Part shown: in pieces, positions 45,472 to 56,685 of the stretch
Numbering within the stretch: position 1 is the first letter of the stretch
Layout of the letters: each line of letters opens with the position of its first letter
Translations under genes and position numbers: made by a program
Source: an uncultured Chlorobiaceae bacterium
GTDB lineage: Bacteria; Bacteroidota; Chlorobiia; Chlorobiales; Chlorobiaceae
Assembly: GCA_903994525.1 (NCBI GenBank)
Contig: CAJEXW010000002.1
Span: 1-64,000, forward strand
Length of the DNA stretch: 64,000 nucleotides
Direction: 5' to 3'
The notes under the pieces: generated by a model
Told to the model about the DNA's origin: nothing
Seen by the model: only the letters and a program-made list of their open reading frames with translations
Databases searched by the model: none

Positions 45472-47853
45472 ATGGATGGCTTTATTACTGATGTAGCCAA
45501 TAATGATCTATTATTTGGCAAAGATAAAGAAGAGTGCATTGTAGGGGCATATCAACTTTCAGATACTCATATCAGGGTATTTAACCGAAGAAATGGGGCT
45601 GTTTACAGCCACGATGAGCTCTTTTATCCTTTCTTTTTTGCATCAGACAGCTCACTTCTTGATGGCTTTGTACCAGAAGAGAGAGAAAAATTCTGGCTTG
45701 TAAAGCTTGAAGGATCAAATTACTATAAATCACTTGCGATTTTCAAAGGCTGGAAGAATCAGAGAAATGCAATAGATTTTATAAATAAAAAGCGATACAC
45801 AAGCAGCGAAGCGGTTGGAAAGCAAAATTATCCGTACGATAATAACGCATTTATCTACAGTAAAGGTGATGCTGTTACTCAATACCTTCTGCAAAGCGGA
45901 AAAACTCTATTTAAAGGAATGATTTTTGATGATCTATATCGAATACAACTCGATATAGAGACAAATTTTAACCCATCTAAAAGAAGAAGTGGAATTGGAG
46001 AAGATGAAATAATAATTATATCATTGAGTGATAACAGAGGATGGGAAGCTGTACTACACTCAAAAAACAGAGGCGAGAAAAAACTTCTTGAAGAGCTCAT
46101 CTCCTTAATTGCTACATTGGATCCCGATGTAATCGAAGGACACAATATCTTTAGCTTTGATCTCCCATATCTGCAGAAAAGATGCGAATGGCACGGCATT
46201 CAATTTGCAATAGGTCGTGATGGATTACAGCCGAAAACATACCCGGCAAGCATCCGGTTTGCTGACAGAAACATAGATTACCCATTTTACGATATTCAAG
46301 GGCGTCATGTTATTGACACACTTTTTCTTGTCCAAACGTATGATATAACAAAACGCTCAATGCAAAGTTATAGTCTGAAAGCAGTAGCCAAACATTTAGG
46401 TTTTGCATCACCAGACCGCACCTACATTGACTACAATGATATAAGCACACTTTGGCAAAATAATTACAAAACATTATTGGATTATGCTCTTGATGATGTT
46501 CGCGAAACAAGGTCCCTTTCCGCTCTTCTTTCGGGAAGTAATTTTTACCTGACCCAGATGGTGCCATACACCTATTCAATGACTGCACGAATAGGACAAG
46601 CAGCAAAAATTGAAGCTCTTATTGTCAGAGAATATCTTCGTCAGAAACAATCAATACCTAAACCAACTATAGGGCAGCAGAGTTCAGGTGGTTATACAGA
46701 GGTTTACTTGAAAGGAATTCTGGGCCCTATTGTTTATGCTGATGTGGAGTCCCTTTACCCATCAATCATGCTATCCTATAATATTTGTCCAAAAAGCGAT
46801 GAATTAGGGGTATTCCCGAAGTTGCTCAATGATCTGAAGGAACTTCGCTTCAAGGCGAAAAACAGATCAAACAAAGAAAGAGATGGCGGGCAGATCGCTT
46901 TTGCAAAAAATTTTGATGCAATGCAGGTCTCATTCAAACTTATAATCAATGCAATGTATGGCTATTTAGGATATAACGGAGGAATTTTTAATGATTTTCA
47001 TGAAGCTGACAAGGTGACATCAACAGGCCAGACTCTAGCAAAAAAAATGATTGTAGAGTTTGAAAAACGTGGTTGCAAAATAATAGAGGTGGATACTGAC
47101 GGTATTTTATTTGTTCCGCCAGTGGATATCAGTACAGAAGAGGATGAAAGAAGATTGGTCGCCGAGGTGTCCCTGCTGATGCCAGAAGGTATAAATATTG
47201 GATATGATGGACGTTTTATGAAAATGATCTCGTACATGAAAAAAAATTATGCCCTTCTCGATTACAGTGGAGTAATGAGACTGAAGGGCTCATCGTTGAC
47301 AAGCAGAAGTGGAGAAAAATTCGGACGTGATTTTATCAGAAAAGGTTTCGAGACACTTTTAACTGAAGATATTGCAGGACTGCACAATCTCTTTACTGAT
47401 TATAAAAACAAAATTCTTAACCACGAACTTGAAGTAACGGACTTTTCAAAAACTGAAACCTTTAAAAACTCATTAGAACAATACCTTGAAGATGTTAAAT
47501 CAGGGAAACGCTCAAAGTCAATTACCTATGAGATCGCCATCAGAAAAAGAATGCAGATAAAAAAAGGTGAAAGAATCAGTTACTATGTAGCTGGAAGCGG
47601 GGCAGCAACATCATCGTGGGATAAGGGAAAGCTTGCTTCAGAGTGGCAAAAAGAGAGACCAGATGAAAATACTCATTTTTATCTCAAAAGACTTGACGAA
47701 TATTGCCAAAAGTTTCTACCTTTTTTTAAACCGCAGGATTTTAGTTCAATATTTTCAACCGATACCCTTTTCTCTTTTTCTCATGAGGGAATCGTCTTGC
47801 AAAAAGAGATACAACATACAGAAACCATAAGAAGCAACGAGGAGGAAGAATAA
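45472..47853 (+). CDS. Family B DNA polymerase with 3'-5' exonuclease
   Basis: This encodes 793 aa. Exonuclease motifs: ExoI QLDIET (D161, E163), Exo[14 protein letters not shown], Exo[15 protein letters not shown]. Polymerase motifs: A as [10 protein letters not shown] (D424), B as [13 protein letters not shown], and C as EVDTDGILF (D541, D543), with DTDG rather than the DTDS of E. coli Pol II, as in archaeal PolB. No uracil-recognition domain or intein could be recognised. It is a complete and probably active polymerase; a repair or translesion role is more likely than main replication. Its location beside parS and the origin cluster is notable. Confidence 0.9.
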   Translation: MDGFITDVANNDLLFGKDKEECIVGAYQLSDTHIRVFNRRNGAVYSHDELFYPFFFASDSSLLDGFVPEEREKFWLVKLEGSNYYKSLAIFKGWKNQRNAIDFINKKRYTSSEAVGKQNYPYDNNAFIYSKGDAVTQYLLQSGKTLFKGMIFDDLYRIQLDIETNFNPSKRRSGIGEDEIIIISLSDNRGWEAVLHSKNRGEKKLLEELISLIATLDPDVIEGHNIFSFDLPYLQKRCEWHGIQFAIGRDGLQPKTYPASIRFADRNIDYPFYDIQGRHVIDTLFLVQTYDITKRSMQSYSLKAVAKHLGFASPDRTYIDYNDISTLWQNNYKTLLDYALDDVRETRSLSALLSGSNFYLTQMVPYTYSMTARIGQAAKIEALIVREYLRQKQSIPKPTIGQQSSGGYTEVYLKGILGPIVYADVESLYPSIMLSYNICPKSDELGVFPKLLNDLKELRFKAKNRSNKERDGGQIAFAKNFDAMQVSFKLIINAMYGYLGYNGGIFNDFHEADKVTSTGQTLAKKMIVEFEKRGCKIIEVDTDGILFVPPVDISTEEDERRLVAEVSLLMPEGINIGYDGRFMKMISYMKKNYALLDYSGVMRLKGSSLTSRSGEKFGRDFIRKGFETLLTEDIAGLHNLFTDYKNKILNHELEVTDFSKTETFKNSLEQYLEDVKSGKRSKSITYEIAIRKRMQIKKGERISYYVAGSGAATSSWDKGKLASEWQKERPDENTHFYLKRLDEYCQKFLPFFKPQDFSSIFSTDTLFSFSHEGIVLQKEIQHTETIRSNEEEE

Positions 47854-47920
47854 CTTGTAATTACCTTCACTGTTGTATATTGGTTTGTACCTTATATGCA
47901 CGTAAACCTCCTCATTAATT

Positions 47921-49144
47921 ATGACAGATAATAACGTACTTCCAATAACGGATGATGTCAGTTGGATTGGTGTTCTTGATCCAGGTCTCATAACCTTCGA
48001 CATTGTCATGGAGACAAAATATGGGACAACCTATAACTCGTACTTCATCAATGCCGATAAAAAAACAATTGTTGAAACAACAAAAGAAAAATTCTGGCCA
48101 GAGTATCTTACAAAGATAAAACAAGTTACTGATCCTTCAGAGATAGAGTACATCATTGTAGATCATACAGAACCGGATCATTCGGGAAATATGAAAAATC
48201 TGCTGTCCATTGCACCTAACGCAACAGTGGTTGGAAGTGGAAATGCGATAAAGTTTCTTCGCGATCAAACAGGGCATGATTTTAAATCGATTGTTGTCAA
48301 AACAGGAGACACCTTAAGCTTAGGAAACAAAACTCTTCATTTTATTAATGCCCCGAATCTCCATTGGCCAGACACCATCTACACGTGGCTTGAAGAGGAT
48401 CGAGTTTTATTTACCTGTGACTCATTCGGTTCACACTTCTGTCATGAGGGTATGTATGATGATGTTGTGGGGGATTTTAGAGACTCCTTTACCTACTACT
48501 TTGACTCTATCCTGAAGCCTTTCAGCAAATACATGATTCAGGCAATCGAAAAAGTCAAGACACTTGACATTGGAACAATTTGTCCTGGTCATGGGCCAAT
48601 ACTAAGATCGCAGTGGAAAAAATATGTTGATCTTTCATTACAGTATGCAAATACAGCAATAGCGCTGCCTAATGAAAAAAATATTCTGATTGCTTATGTT
48701 TCTGCCTATGAAAATACAACCTTAATGGCGGAAAAAATTTCTGATGGTCTACGACAATCATGTGACTTTCAGGTTACCATCTGTGACATCGAGAGCATGA
48801 GCGCTTTGGAACTGGAGGAGAGAATTGCCCATTGTACAGGTATCCTTGTGGGATCTCCAACAATCAACCAAAATATTTTGCCGCAAATTTATCACCTTTT
48901 TGCAACAATCAATCCTATTCGTGATAAAGGAAAGCTTGCTGCCGCTTTCGGTTCCTATGGGTGGAGTGGCGAGGCTTCAAAAATGATTGAAAACAATTTC
49001 ACAATGCTAAAGCTGAAGCTATTTGATCAAAATCTTATGGTCAAATTTAAGCCGCATGAAGCAGAATTTGAAAGGTGTATTGCTTTCGGAAAGGCATTTG
49101 CAGACAGAATGGTTGCTATGTATCAACTTAGTTGTCCTCTTTAA
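47921..49144 (+). CDS. FprA-type flavo-diiron protein (oxygen/NO reductase)
   Basis: This encodes 407 aa. The beta-lactamase-like diiron domain has the ligand motif [10 protein letters not shown] (H-x-E-x-D-H), then [12 protein letters not shown] and [10 protein letters not shown]. The flavodoxin domain begins near residue 260 ([19 protein letters not shown]) and ends with [13 protein letters not shown]. Such proteins reduce O2 to water or NO to N2O with electrons from rubredoxin, protecting strict anaerobes. It follows the polymerase by 67 bases. Confidence 0.95.
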   Translation: MTDNNVLPITDDVSWIGVLDPGLITFDIVMETKYGTTYNSYFINADKKTIVETTKEKFWPEYLTKIKQVTDPSEIEYIIVDHTEPDHSGNMKNLLSIAPNATVVGSGNAIKFLRDQTGHDFKSIVVKTGDTLSLGNKTLHFINAPNLHWPDTIYTWLEEDRVLFTCDSFGSHFCHEGMYDDVVGDFRDSFTYYFDSILKPFSKYMIQAIEKVKTLDIGTICPGHGPILRSQWKKYVDLSLQYANTAIALPNEKNILIAYVSAYENTTLMAEKISDGLRQSCDFQVTICDIESMSALELEERIAHCTGILVGSPTINQNILPQIYHLFATINPIRDKGKLAAAFGSYGWSGEASKMIENNFTMLKLKLFDQNLMVKFKPHEAEFERCIAFGKAFADRMVAMYQLSCPL

Positions 49145-49163
49145 ACTGTACTGCTTGAGATGA

Positions 49164-49195
49164 ATGGGCTGTAGTGAAAACCTGTTACAGCTCAT
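49164..49195. terminator. Possible bidirectional terminator between FprA and DUF721 genes
   Basis: ATGGGCTGTA and TACAGCTCAT pair at nine of ten positions around a 12-base loop in the 51-base gap between these convergent genes. The T-run is poor on both sides, so this is tentative. Confidence 0.4.
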
Positions 49196-49489
49196 TTATC
49201 TGAATATAATATCTTTGACTACAGGCTCCTTAAGTGCATCGTTAAGCTTTGAAATGATCTCCTTTTTACGAAAGTTTAACTCCATCCTCCAGGAAGGATT
49301 TCGTACGCGTATAAATAACTGTCCATCGGTAAATCGTTCAAGAGAGGTAGCACGTGAAATAGCTTCACCAACGACACTATGCCATATCTGAAGTGTACCA
49401 AATTCCTGACGAGCTTGCTCAAGCCCGAGAGAGCGAAACATATCAAGAACAAGAGTTGAAAATATTTTTGGATCTTTAATTCTTGACAA
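49196..49489 (-). CDS. DUF721 (DciA-like) protein
   Basis: This encodes 97 aa: ALGLEQ-type helix, then LQIWHSVVGEAISRATSLER with the W-x-x-x-V-G-x-x-I core and GQLFIRVRNPSWRMELNFRK, the DUF721 signature. DciA-type members load the replicative helicase in bacteria without DnaC. The start overlaps the recF stop by 14 bases, so it ends a dnaA-dnaN-recF-DUF721 run, which fits a replication role. Confidence 0.88.
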   Translation of the reverse strand: MSRIKDPKIFSTLVLDMFRSLGLEQARQEFGTLQIWHSVVGEAISRATSLERFTDGQLFIRVRNPSWRMELNFRKKEIISKLNDALKEPVVKDIIFR

Positions 49490-50600
49490 TTTTTGATCCT
49501 TTTTTTAATTGAAGTATTTTAAGAGAAATAGAGGAGATTTTACCATTACCTCTCTTCTCAGTAGAAGTAATGATAGATTGACCGCATGTTTCAAGAATTG
49601 AAAAAATATCATCTATTCTTGATGAATCAAGCTCGCTAAAAATATCATCAAGCAGGCACAGAGGTTTTTCTCCAAGCATCTGATCAACATAACGGTGTTG
49701 AGCAAGTTTTATTGAGATCAAAAAAGTACGTAACTGACCTTGCGATGCATATTTTTTTACTTCCTTCCCATTAAGCAGAAAAAGAAGATCGTCACGATGA
49801 GGACCAATAAGCGTCTGTGAACGAAATATTTCTGCACTCTTGCTCTCTTCACATTTTCTTAAAAAAAGAGAGTACAAATCCGAAGATGAAATGCGAGAAT
49901 CAATTATTCCTATCGAAGAGCGATAAATAATAAAAGGAGACTCTTTTGTCGATAATTGACTATACATCTCAAAAAAAATATGAGAAAATAGAGTTAAGAA
50001 TTGGATTCTTGCATGAACAATGGATGCAGAAAGACGAGAAAGATGTTCATTCCAAATAGAAAGTATATCATTATCAATGTTTTTCTTCTCATGCAACTGG
50101 ATGAGAAGAATATTGCGTTGTTGAAGAACTCGACGATAGGTCAAGAGATCATCCAGGTATCTTCTGTTCGTCTGACTTATCGCATTATCAAGAAACCTCC
50201 GCCGATCAGCGGGAGCTCCATTAACAATAACTATTTCAGATGGGGAAAAAGTAATACATGGAACTGTGCCTATATGACGAGAAAATGGTTTTACATCTCC
50301 ATTATTAACAATAATCTGCTTGTCTCTCCCTTTTGAATAGGTGACTTTAACTGTAACAGGATTTTCAAGTTTGGTTAGAAAAGTACTCTCCAGTTTAAAA
50401 AAATCGCTATCAAATGCGAGACACTCACTATCAGTTGCATTATTAAATCCTTTTGTTAATGCACAATAGTGAATGCCTTCAAGTAATGTAGTTTTACCTG
50501 ATCCATTAGAGCCATAAACAAGATTTACCCCACCTTCAGGTTGAAATGTAATAAAGTTGTGATTACGAAAGTTTTCGTATTGTATTTGCTGAACTATCAA
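49476..50600 (-). CDS. recF: DNA replication and repair protein RecF
   Basis: This encodes 374 aa. Walker A YGSNGSGKTTLLEGI is near residue 30, the ABC signature region SQGQLRTFLISIKLA is near 285, and Walker B PLCLLDDIFSELD follows. RecF binds gapped DNA and helps load RecA. It lies 16 bases after dnaN and overlaps the DUF721 gene. The base composition is more AT-rich than in genes further left. Confidence 0.96.
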   Translation of the reverse strand: MIVQQIQYENFRNHNFITFQPEGGVNLVYGSNGSGKTTLLEGIHYCALTKGFNNATDSECLAFDSDFFKLESTFLTKLENPVTVKVTYSKGRDKQIIVNNGDVKPFSRHIGTVPCITFSPSEIVIVNGAPADRRRFLDNAISQTNRRYLDDLLTYRRVLQQRNILLIQLHEKKNIDNDILSIWNEHLSRLSASIVHARIQFLTLFSHIFFEMYSQLSTKESPFIIYRSSIGIIDSRISSSDLYSLFLRKCEESKSAEIFRSQTLIGPHRDDLLFLLNGKEVKKYASQGQLRTFLISIKLAQHRYVDQMLGEKPLCLLDDIFSELDSSRIDDIFSILETCGQSIITSTEKRGNGKISSISLKILQLKKGSKIVKN

Positions 50601-50616
50601 TACATTTCCTGGAAAA

Positions 50617-51750
50617 TCAATTATTGATTCTCACTGGCATAACGAGAATAATAAATTTATCATCCTCAATATCCTTCTTTGGCTTAAATATAACAGCAGT
50701 CGTAGGACTCTTCAACTCTATAGAAATATCTTTATCATCAAGATGCGCAAGGGCCGCTTCAATAAATTTTGAGTTAAAACCAATAACAAGCTCATCACCA
50801 GTGTAATTACAAGATAACTCCTCTTGTGCTGCCTCACCATCATTTGTATTTTCTGCCATAAGTTTCATACTTTGACCATCAATAACCATTTTAATATCTC
50901 CGATACTGGAGAAGCGTCCAACACGACGAACTGAATCATAAAGGGTTGAACGATCAATAATAACATGTTTATCATGCTCAAGGGGAATAACTGCACTATA
51001 ATTTGGATATGGTTCAACTATGAGCGAAGCATCAACAATGATATTACCTGTAATAAAACGTACAAATCGACGATCAACATCAATAGACATGCTGAGTGAT
51101 TCATGCTGCGAGAGTTTTTGTAGAATAGAGAGCACCCTGGCAGGAACAACTATTTTCTGTTTTTCTGCAATTTCATGTGAAGATGTTTTTCTGCAACGAA
51201 CAAGTCTATGCCCGTCAGTAGCAACAGCAGTAACAATACTCCCTTCAAGCTCAAAGAGGACTCCCATCATAGCAGGGCGCATACCGTCAACACTACATGC
51301 AAAGGTTGTTTTTTGTACAAGATCAAGGAATTCTGATGTTTCGAACTCAAGTGAGATATCATAGCTCTTTTCAAACTTTTCTTGCTTACTCTCAAAAAGA
51401 CAAGCGATCTTATATTTTCCCTTATCAGTGGCTATATGCATCATACCATGATCACTGATCTCCTGGCGCTCAATAGTAAAAGTAACAGAAGTATCATACA
51501 TACTTCTAAGGAAATCTTGAAGTATTTTTGCATTAATACCTATATTAGCGGTATCTGAGGTATCTACATCGCTCTTGGCTGTTATTGAAATTTCACCATC
51601 AGTACCAAAAAGGGTTACTGCGCCTGGTTCAATGGACAGGTGAACATTTTCAAAACGTGGATCCATTGTTTTCGCGGGAATCGCCTGCGAAACTTTATTG
51701 ACAGGATCCTGAAGTTGACGGATTGAGGAAGTGAATTTCATCTGATCCAA
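50617..51750 (-). CDS. dnaN: DNA polymerase III sliding clamp
   Basis: This encodes 377 aa with the three clamp domains: the first ending near ERQEISDHGMMHIATDKGKY, the second with RPAMMGVLFELEGSIVTAVA and TDGHRLVRCRK, and the third ending ILVMPVRI, the usual clamp C-terminus. It forms the processivity ring for Pol III. It lies downstream of dnaA after a 266-base spacer. Confidence 0.97.
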   Translation of the reverse strand: MDQMKFTSSIRQLQDPVNKVSQAIPAKTMDPRFENVHLSIEPGAVTLFGTDGEISITAKSDVDTSDTANIGINAKILQDFLRSMYDTSVTFTIERQEISDHGMMHIATDKGKYKIACLFESKQEKFEKSYDISLEFETSEFLDLVQKTTFACSVDGMRPAMMGVLFELEGSIVTAVATDGHRLVRCRKTSSHEIAEKQKIVVPARVLSILQKLSQHESLSMSIDVDRRFVRFITGNIIVDASLIVEPYPNYSAVIPLEHDKHVIIDRSTLYDSVRRVGRFSSIGDIKMVIDGQSMKLMAENTNDGEAAQEELSCNYTGDELVIGFNSKFIEAALAHLDDKDISIELKSPTTAVIFKPKKDIEDDKFIILVMPVRINN

Positions 51751-52016
51751 CTTTAACTATTTAATGTTTACTTAAAAATTGTTGTTGTTATTGTGTGTGT
51801 TGAAATCTTGACAATTTTAATACATACCACTCTATAATTTTAATATATAATAACTTATCACAACCCTTACAGCGTTTTTTTTGTTCACAACTTGTTTTTC
51901 TTTACCGTTTATTTTGTTGATTATTTGTTGATGAGTTTATATTATCAAGAAGTTTGTTTACAAAATCAAGGTTATCAAGATAATTTAAACACTCCATCAA
52001 CAACTTATACACCCCT
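51751..52016. other. dnaA-dnaN spacer, AT-rich with degenerate DnaA-box-like words
   Basis: The region is very AT-rich. It contains near-matches to DnaA boxes (TTATACACC at the dnaA end and several TGTTGAT words) but no perfect TTATNCACA. It probably carries the dnaN promoter and may be an accessory origin element. Confidence 0.45.
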
Positions 52017-53426
52017 TTACATTGAGAGAATCTCTATCCTCTTTTTAATCTCTTCAATTTTTTTTCGTTCATCATGTACTGTATCAATCTTCTTGGTAAT
52101 AGTATTAACTGCATGAATGACTGTTGAGTGATCTCTTCCACCAAAATGAAGACCTATTGTTTTTAATGATGAGTCAGTCAACAGTTTGGCAAGATACATA
52201 GCAACTTGCCTTCCTACCGATATCTCTTTCTTTTTTGACTTACCTTTCAGGTCATTTGGTGTAATAGAGAAGTATGAACAAACAGCCTTCTCTATTGTGT
52301 CAAGAGTAAGTTGTTTGGTTGTGTGACGAATAATATCCTTTAGGGTTGATTTGGTAAATTGTAAATCGATATCCCTATTATCGAGTGATTGTGCTGCAAG
52401 TAATTTGACAATACAGCCTTCTAACTCTCTTACATTTTCAGTTACATTTGTTGCTATAAACTCAATAACCGCCTCATCGAGATTTACACCACTTTGATGT
52501 AATTTACTAAAAATGATCGCTTTTCTCGTTTCATAATCAGGTGGTTGAATATCCGCAGAGAGTCCCCAGTTGAATCGTGATATGAGTCTATCCTCAATAC
52601 CTTTAATATCTTTTATGGGACGATCAGCAGAAAGAATAATTTGTTTATTAGACTGATGTAATGTATTAAAGATGTGAAAAATTTCCTCTTGGGTTTTCTC
52701 TTTTCCAGAAAAAAACTGGATATCATCAATAATAAGTACATCAATTGAGCGATAAAAAGAGGAGAATTCCTGAATTTTACCGTTCTGGATGGCATTAACA
52801 AAGTCAATAGCAAACTTCTCGCTTGAGACATAAAGAACTCTTTCCGAGAGTCTATTTTCTCGCACACTATTACCTACTGCCTGCATAATATGTGTTTTAC
52901 CAAGACCTACCCCTCCATATATTACAAGAGGATTAAAGGCGTTTTGACCAGGGCTTTGAGCGACTGCCTTTGCTGCGGCAAAGGCAAGTGAGTTACAATC
53001 ACCCCTGATAAGTGTCTCAAAAGTGTATTTTGTATTTAAATGTGTCTCAAATCGTGCAAGATTCCTGTCAAACTCCTCATTTTTTTTTGCACGAACCTCT
53101 GATTCTCTGTTTGCAGCAATAAAATCACTATTCATGGCATTTTGATGAGGTAACTCTATAGTAACCGGCTCACCTTGCGATTTATCCATGACAATGGAGT
53201 ACATCAATCGTGCTTCTGGACCAATCACCTCTTTAAGAGCCTGCTTTAAATAGTTTGAGTAGTTTTCCTCAATCCACTCATAAAAAAACTGGCTTGGCAC
53301 CTCTATAGTAAGTTCGCTTCCTGAAAAGGTTAGAGGTTTGATCGGAAAAAACCATGTTTTAAAGGCGAGGGGATTAATTTTCTCTCTGATGGCACTCAAA
53401 CATGCCTCCCAGACTTGCTGTTCCAT
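52017..53426 (-). CDS. dnaA: Chromosomal replication initiator DnaA
   Basis: This encodes about 469 aa from [20 protein letters not shown]. The frame is open to 53558, but the DnaA domain I starts at this Met. Domain III shows Walker [17 protein letters not shown] and Walker [19 protein letters not shown]. Domain IV carries the DnaA signature [15 protein letters not shown]. DnaA-ATP binds DnaA boxes and melts the origin. It reads leftward away from the boxes in the adjacent 53.4-53.96 kb gap. Confidence 0.97.
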   Translation of the reverse strand: MEQQVWEACLSAIREKINPLAFKTWFFPIKPLTFSGSELTIEVPSQFFYEWIEENYSNYLKQALKEVIGPEARLMYSIVMDKSQGEPVTIELPHQNAMNSDFIAANRESEVRAKKNEEFDRNLARFETHLNTKYTFETLIRGDCNSLAFAAAKAVAQSPGQNAFNPLVIYGGVGLGKTHIMQAVGNSVRENRLSERVLYVSSEKFAIDFVNAIQNGKIQEFSSFYRSIDVLIIDDIQFFSGKEKTQEEIFHIFNTLHQSNKQIILSADRPIKDIKGIEDRLISRFNWGLSADIQPPDYETRKAIIFSKLHQSGVNLDEAVIEFIATNVTENVRELEGCIVKLLAAQSLDNRDIDLQFTKSTLKDIIRHTTKQLTLDTIEKAVCSYFSITPNDLKGKSKKKEISVGRQVAMYLAKLLTDSSLKTIGLHFGGRDHSTVIHAVNTITKKIDTVHDERKKIEEIKKRIEILSM

Positions 53427-53558
53427 GGAGGTGCTATTCCTGGGTTGAATTTGATAAATTGACAATAACAGTTTTAAACGTAATTTAAGGCCCCTAAAAT
53501 TGAAATTTGAGGAAAAAGTATGGCCTTTATTTGCGTCATCAACATTAACTGCCCACAA

Positions 53559-53958
53559 GTTAATTTTTTAAGTGGATAAAAAACAATTTCCTTTTATGAA
53601 AATATGCCATTCTGTGCTGATGCTGACCATAAGGGTTTTCAACATAGTAACTTACTTATTTAAAATGTCTTAATGTATTATATAACAAGAGTTGTTAACA
53701 TTCATGGCTCCTCCTGAATGCTTGGGAAATCTATACATTATGCCTGTTGAATTATTTTATCAACAAGTTGTCCACATTTCGACAGGTTTGGTTGTTGTGT
53801 AAATTTTTTTACAATTATTTACAGTCTGAGTTCAGTGTAACATATCAAGATGACATTTATTGTGTAGCCTCCCAGGATTTGTTATTGACGCTCAATTATG
53901 TTAAATTACGCGCCTGTAATTTTGACCATTATTTAAAAAAAGTGTGGAGCTTTAAGCG
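53559..53958. other. oriC: Putative oriC between dnaA and rpmH
   Basis: This is a 400-base gene-free AT-rich gap where transcription diverges: dnaA-dnaN-recF to the left, rpmH-rnpA-yidC to the right. DnaA-box words: AGTGGATAA (53571-53579), TTGTTAACA (53692-53700), TTATCAACA (53757-53765) and TTGTCCACA (53768-53776), the last two only two bases apart. AT-rich stretches such as TAATGTATTATATAAC could be the unwinding element. The dnaA and rpmH promoters must also lie here. Confidence 0.7.
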
Positions 53959-54120
53959 ATGAAAAGAACCTATCAGCCACGGAATAGAAAAAGAAGGAAC
54001 AAGCATGGCTTCAGACAGAGGATGTCGACCAAAAATGGCCGTAAAGTCCTTTCAGCAAGGAGAGCGAAGGGTCGCCACTCTCTTACGGTAAGTTGTGATA
54101 TGGGAACAGCCGGGCAGTAA
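53959..54120 (+). CDS. rpmH: 50S ribosomal protein L34
   Basis: This encodes 53 aa: [20 protein letters not shown], then [20 protein letters not shown]. The L34 signature is complete, with a short extra tail ([13 protein letters not shown]). It is the first gene on the right side of the origin and leads the rpmH-rnpA-yidD-yidC series, a gene order conserved across bacteria. Confidence 0.98.
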   Translation: MKRTYQPRNRKRRNKHGFRQRMSTKNGRKVLSARRAKGRHSLTVSCDMGTAGQ

Positions 54121-54147
54121 AATTCTTTGCTGATTGAAAAATAACAC

Positions 54148-54579
54148 TTGCTCTTTCAGGTTTTGGATAAAGTACATGTTTGTTCTCTGCGGAAGCATGA
54201 GATATTGAGAAGAAAGCAGATGATTTCATTTTTGTTCAAGAGTGGAAAAAGTGTGAAGGGTGATTTTTTAAGGTTAGTGTATGCCTCTCTCAAAAATGAA
54301 AATTTGATGTTTCGGGAACTTCCGGCAATTCTCTTTACCGTTGGTAAAAAAACAGTCCCATCTGCTGTCTGTCGCAACAGGGTAAAGAGAATGATGAGGG
54401 AAGCTTACAGGCTTGAAAAACATGCGCTTGCAAAGGATTCAGAGCGGCTGGGCCATGAGGCTTTGGATGATAAGATTTGTATTGCTATTCTTTATATGGG
54501 TAAGAGAACGACTTTTCCGGGCCTCCAGGCATTCAGGGAGGAGATCAGGAGATTGATGGCCAACGTGCTGCTTTCCTGA
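54148..54579 (+). CDS. rnpA: Ribonuclease P protein component
   Basis: This encodes up to 143 aa; no ATG precedes the conserved part, so a TTG start (54148 or 54163) is likely, while ATG 54220 would cut off part of the N-terminal strand. The motif SAVCRNRVKRMMREAYR is the RNR signature that binds the RNA subunit. The LRKHEILRRKQMISFLFKSG N-terminus fits the family. It processes pre-tRNA 5' ends. Confidence 0.93.
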   Translation: MLFQVLDKVHVCSLRKHEILRRKQMISFLFKSGKSVKGDFLRLVYASLKNENLMFRELPAILFTVGKKTVPSAVCRNRVKRMMREAYRLEKHALAKDSERLGHEALDDKICIAILYMGKRTTFPGLQAFREEIRRLMANVLLS

Positions 54580-54648
54580 TCTGATGGAATCCGCACTATG
54601 TGTTATTGCTAAAGAGGTTTTTCTCTTTTATAAAGGGGTATTGAGAGC

Positions 54649-54906
54649 ATGAGATGCGGCAGATTTGTAAATCTGGTTCCTATAGTGCTGATAAAGTTAT
54701 ACCGGGCATATCTATCACCCTTGCTCGGCCCATCCTGTAAATATTTTCCTACCTGTTCAAGTTATGCCCTGGAGGCTTTTCAGATTCATAATTTTTTTTA
54801 TGCTTTATGGTTGACAGTATGGCGGGTTCTCCGGTGCAATCCATTTTCAAGAGGTGGATTTGATCCTGTTCCCAAGATATCTGACGATAAATTTTCTGGT
54901 AAATAA
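54649..54906 (+). CDS. yidD: Membrane protein insertion efficiency factor YidD
   Basis: This encodes 85 aa. [32 protein letters not shown] and [17 protein letters not shown] match YidD throughout, including the conserved cysteines. It lies between rnpA and yidC as usual and assists YidC-dependent membrane insertion. Confidence 0.96.
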   Translation: MRCGRFVNLVPIVLIKLYRAYLSPLLGPSCKYFPTCSSYALEAFQIHNFFYALWLTVWRVLRCNPFSRGGFDPVPKISDDKFSGK

Positions 54907-54921
54907 CTAAAGTAAGTGGTC

Positions 54922-56676
54922 ATGGATAGAAATTCGGTAACCGGCTTAGCAATTATAGCTGTGATCATGATGGTCTGGCTTCAATTTATGTCACCGGAAA
55001 ATAAACCATTACCGAAGACAACGGTTGTAAAAACAGAGCGGGTCGAGCAGCAGATACAGCAAGTTTCGGCCCTTTCCTCATCTCCTTTGGTTGATAATTT
55101 TGGTGTTTATGCTCTCGCCACTTCGGGCAAAGAGCAGCAGGTTACTATCGAGAATGATCTCTTTCGAGCAAAAATCTCCTCGAAAGGCGCTACGTTGAAG
55201 TCACTGGTTCTTAAAAAGCATCTTGATGGCAATCGCAAAGCATTTGATCTCGTCAGTAATTCGAAGAATGGCGCTCTCTCATTACTTTTTCTTACCAGAG
55301 AAGGCAAGAAAATAGACACGCGTGACCTCTATTTCAGTGGCGTTTCGGTTGATACTGTTCGAACTCTAACAGGAAAGGAGAGTTATGCTTTACGCTACCA
55401 TCTTGGAGTTGGAGCTCAGCAGGCTGTTGATATTACCTGGAAGTTTACCGGCGATAGCTATAGTGTGGGCTATGATGTGAAGCTGACAGGATTTTCAAAT
55501 GAGCTGGCTGGGAACGAATATCAGTTACAGTGGGATGGTGGAGTCTCCTATTCAGAAAAAAACCGTCAGGATGAGGCTCAGAGCGCCTTGGCCAGCGCTT
55601 TTCTGGGCGGCAGTGTCGTAAAGGTAGACGCCAGCAAAGAGAGTCAGACTTATCGTGAAGAGCAGTCCGGTGAGGCAAAATGGGTCGCTGTTCGTAATAA
55701 ATATTTTGTTGCCGCTCTCATTCCACAGGGTCGCACAGCAGGAATATATCTTGATGGCAAAAGAGTTGCCGGTAATGAATTTGAAAATTATGTCGCAGCT
55801 CTCAAGATGGGAGTTCCTGAAGCAGGAGCGGTGGTTAACGACCAATTCAAACTTTATCTTGGGCCTCTTGATTATAACACAGTCAAGGCTCAGAATGTTG
55901 GGCTTGAGAAGGTGATGGATTTTGGTTGGGATTGGCTTACCAGGCCGTTTGCTGAGTTTATCATTCTTCCGGTTTTTAACTGGATGAATGGTTTTGTCAG
56001 CAATTATGGGGTTATCATTATTATTTTTGCTTTTCTTATCAAGCTTGTGACCTATCCCCTTTCAATGGCTTCAACGAAGTCAATGAAAAAGATGTCGGCA
56101 CTGCAGCCTGTTCTGAAAGAGCTGCAGGAGAAATACAAGAATGATCCTGCTAAATTGCAGAGCGAGCTTGGCAGGATTTACAAGGAGGCTGGAGTCAACC
56201 CGATTGGTGGATGCTTGCCTGTGGTGCTGCAGATGCCACTGCTTTTTGCGATGTTCTATGTGTTCCGCTCCTCCATTCAGCTTCGTCAGCATGGTTTTCT
56301 CTGGGCCAAGGATTTATCGGTACCGGACTCAATTTTTGATTTCAGCTTTGCGATTCCAATGTACGGCAACCACATTGCCGTTTTCCCTATTCTTATGGCT
56401 GTGACCGTTTATCTGCAACAGAAGATTACACCGACGACGCAGTCTAATGAGCAGATGAAGGTGATGATGTATATGTTCCCTGCCATGATGTTGCTCTTTT
56501 TTAACAATATGCCTGCCGGTTTGGGTCTCTACTATTTGATGTTCAACATTTTCAGTGTTGCGCAGCAGTATTACATCAATAAAACGACGACATCAGCCGA
56601 TTTGACAACTATTGCTCTTGCCAGCCACTCTTCTGGATCTGCAAGGAGACAGAAAAAAGGGGGGGCGAAAAAGTAA
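54922..56676 (+). CDS. yidC: Membrane protein insertase YidC
   Basis: This encodes about 584 aa from [20 protein letters not shown]; a GTG two codons upstream is in frame. The first helix and a large periplasmic beta domain (about 60-350) identify the Gram-negative type. The 60KD_IMP domain follows with [52 protein letters not shown] and a basic C-terminus. It inserts proteins into the inner membrane, alone or with SecYEG. The PAP2 gene starts 9 bases downstream. Confidence 0.97.
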   Translation: MDRNSVTGLAIIAVIMMVWLQFMSPENKPLPKTTVVKTERVEQQIQQVSALSSSPLVDNFGVYALATSGKEQQVTIENDLFRAKISSKGATLKSLVLKKHLDGNRKAFDLVSNSKNGALSLLFLTREGKKIDTRDLYFSGVSVDTVRTLTGKESYALRYHLGVGAQQAVDITWKFTGDSYSVGYDVKLTGFSNELAGNEYQLQWDGGVSYSEKNRQDEAQSALASAFLGGSVVKVDASKESQTYREEQSGEAKWVAVRNKYFVAALIPQGRTAGIYLDGKRVAGNEFENYVAALKMGVPEAGAVVNDQFKLYLGPLDYNTVKAQNVGLEKVMDFGWDWLTRPFAEFIILPVFNWMNGFVSNYGVIIIIFAFLIKLVTYPLSMASTKSMKKMSALQPVLKELQEKYKNDPAKLQSELGRIYKEAGVNPIGGCLPVVLQMPLLFAMFYVFRSSIQLRQHGFLWAKDLSVPDSIFDFSFAIPMYGNHIAVFPILMAVTVYLQQKITPTTQSNEQMKVMMYMFPAMMLLFFNNMPAGLGLYYLMFNIFSVAQQYYINKTTTSADLTTIALASHSSGSARRQKKGGAKK

Positions 56677-56685
56677 ACCATTCTT

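Noticed and set aside
45294..45491. Short frame in the mnmG-polymerase gap
   Set aside because: It overlaps the mnmG end, spans the parS site and has no recognisable content.
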